Positions 4,815 to 5,373 of a DNA stretch of 5,373 nt are shown here, piece after piece. The notes beneath the pieces were generated by a model. It worked only from the letters and a program-made list of their open reading frames with translations. It had not been told where the DNA came from and did no database searches. Origin of the DNA: Lachnospiraceae bacterium UBA3643 (lineage in GTDB: Bacteria; Bacillota; Clostridia; Lachnospirales; Lachnospiraceae); contig DFKO01000166.1 of assembly GCA_002373855.1 (NCBI GenBank), positions 1 to 5,373 on the forward strand, written 5' to 3'. Numbering within the stretch: position 1 is the stretch's first letter; each line of letters begins with the position of its first letter. The position numbers and the translations under genes were made by a program.

Positions 4815-5373
4815 ATATTTAACCCTGCATAACTTTTTTTATCGATATACAGATTATCATCTGCACGGTTCATACATGCATATGCCGTGTCGCTCTCATC
4901 TCTCATTTCATCATAACCTATGCTTACATCCAGATCATATTTAAGGTCATATTCCGTTTTCTTTTCCGCAAGAGTCTTTCGCAATATGCTGACCAGTCCG
5001 GACGGCTGTATGTCATATGAAAGGTTCTGAATGATTATCGTAAATTCATCTCCACCGTATCTGCCGAGAAATACCGAAGCATTTATCTTTGAACAGGCTT
5101 CCTTTAAAGCCCCGGATACTATGATAAGTGCTCTGTCTCCCTCCGCATGACCGAATCTGTCGTTGATACCCTTGAATTTGTTTATATCTATCATCATGAT
5201 GACAGTCCTTGAATCCCGGCTGTACCGCAGCTGCTCCATATAGCGATTTATCTGACCGCGGTTATTTAAATGGGTCAAATCATCGATGGATATCAGAGCC
5301 TTTGTATTCTGTATATAATACCACAGCCACATTATGGTGCATCCAAAGCAGAATGTCGGTGCATTAAGGATCA
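4811..5373 (-). CDS. Membrane-anchored GGDEF diguanylate cyclase (N-terminus cut by right edge)
   Basis: The frame is open to the window edge, so the start is not visible; an internal ATG at 5332 is not taken as the start. The first visible residues (ILNAPTFCFGCTIMWLWYYI) form a membrane helix just before the catalytic domain. The GGDEF domain follows with all core motifs: DDLTHLNNR, DINKFKGINDRFGHAEGDRA (metal-binding first Asp, guanine-contacting Asn and Asp) and the intact active-site loop GRYGGDEF, with GGDEF encoded at 5042-5056. It should make c-di-GMP from two GTP. The four residues at the usual inhibitory-site position are NASV rather than RxxD, so classic product inhibition is probably absent. 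The domain ends normally and the TGA overlaps the ATG of the glycan gene, indicating one operon. The missing N-terminus probably holds a membrane sensor domain. Confidence 0.92.
   Translation of the reverse strand, partial: ILNAPTFCFGCTIMWLWYYIQNTKALISIDDLTHLNNRGQINRYMEQLRYSRDSRTVIMMIDINKFKGINDRFGHAEGDRALIIVSGALKEACSKINASVFLGRYGGDEFTIIIQNLSYDIQPSGLVSILRKTLAEKKTEYDLKYDLDVSIGYDEMRDESDTAYACMNRADDNLYIDKKSYAGLNI

Noticed and set aside
4351..4944. 197-codon open frame on the plus strand
   Set aside because: It lies antisense to the glycan and GGDEF genes, has no ribosome site and encodes a composition typical of reversed coding sequence.
5332..5332. ATG at 5332 as the true start of the GGDEF gene
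   Set aside because: The frame stays open to the window edge, the upstream codons continue a membrane helix, and no ribosome site precedes this ATG.

Overview
This window looks like chromosomal DNA from a motile, low-to-moderate GC Firmicute, most likely a Lachnospiraceae-type clostridium (Butyrivibrio/Roseburia-like). The reasons are purine-rich Shine-Dalgarno sites, a TTG start, a consensus sigma-A promoter, a near-consensus sigma-28/SigD promoter and a DUF4342-type protein next to an OmpR-like response regulator. The genus is inference. I see no mobile element, CRISPR array, tRNA or rRNA.

Layout. (1) Positions 1-746, minus strand: a 202-aa UBA-like (DUF4342-type) protein with a membrane segment, followed 15 nt later by the start of a response regulator that leaves the window. 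(2) Positions 747-1176: a 430-bp AT-rich divergent intergenic region. It carries a GATTAAAA direct repeat (11-bp period) on the DUF4342 side and a consensus sigma-A promoter with an imperfect palindrome on the other. (3) Positions 1177-1883, plus strand: a two-gene, overlapping operon of a five-helix membrane protein and a 63-aa Xre/Cro-type regulator. (4) Positions 1884-2139: a sigma-28 promoter followed by about 120 nt of structured, GGA-rich sequence that ends in an intrinsic terminator. (5) Positions 2140-3225, plus strand: a 361-aa protein with EF-hand-like calcium loops and no Sec signal peptide. Its terminator lies inside the 3' end of the convergent gene. (6) Positions 3228-5373, minus strand: a membrane-anchored GGDEF diguanylate cyclase (5' end outside the window) overlapping by 4 nt a 528-aa GT-B-like, capsule-synthesis-type protein.

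How the parts may work together. Three units each have a sensing or switching element: a two-component system with a UBA-like partner, a self-regulating Xre/membrane-protein pair, and c-di-GMP synthesis coupled to a probable surface-glycan enzyme. The calcium-binding protein appears to belong to the flagellar (sigma-28) regulon. It abuts the c-di-GMP/glycan operon tail to tail, which suggests a locus for the motile-to-sessile switch. The most novel element is the terminator-bounded leader or small RNA at about 1957-2076. It has repeated GGA/ACAGGA motifs resembling CsrA sites and is driven by a motility sigma factor.
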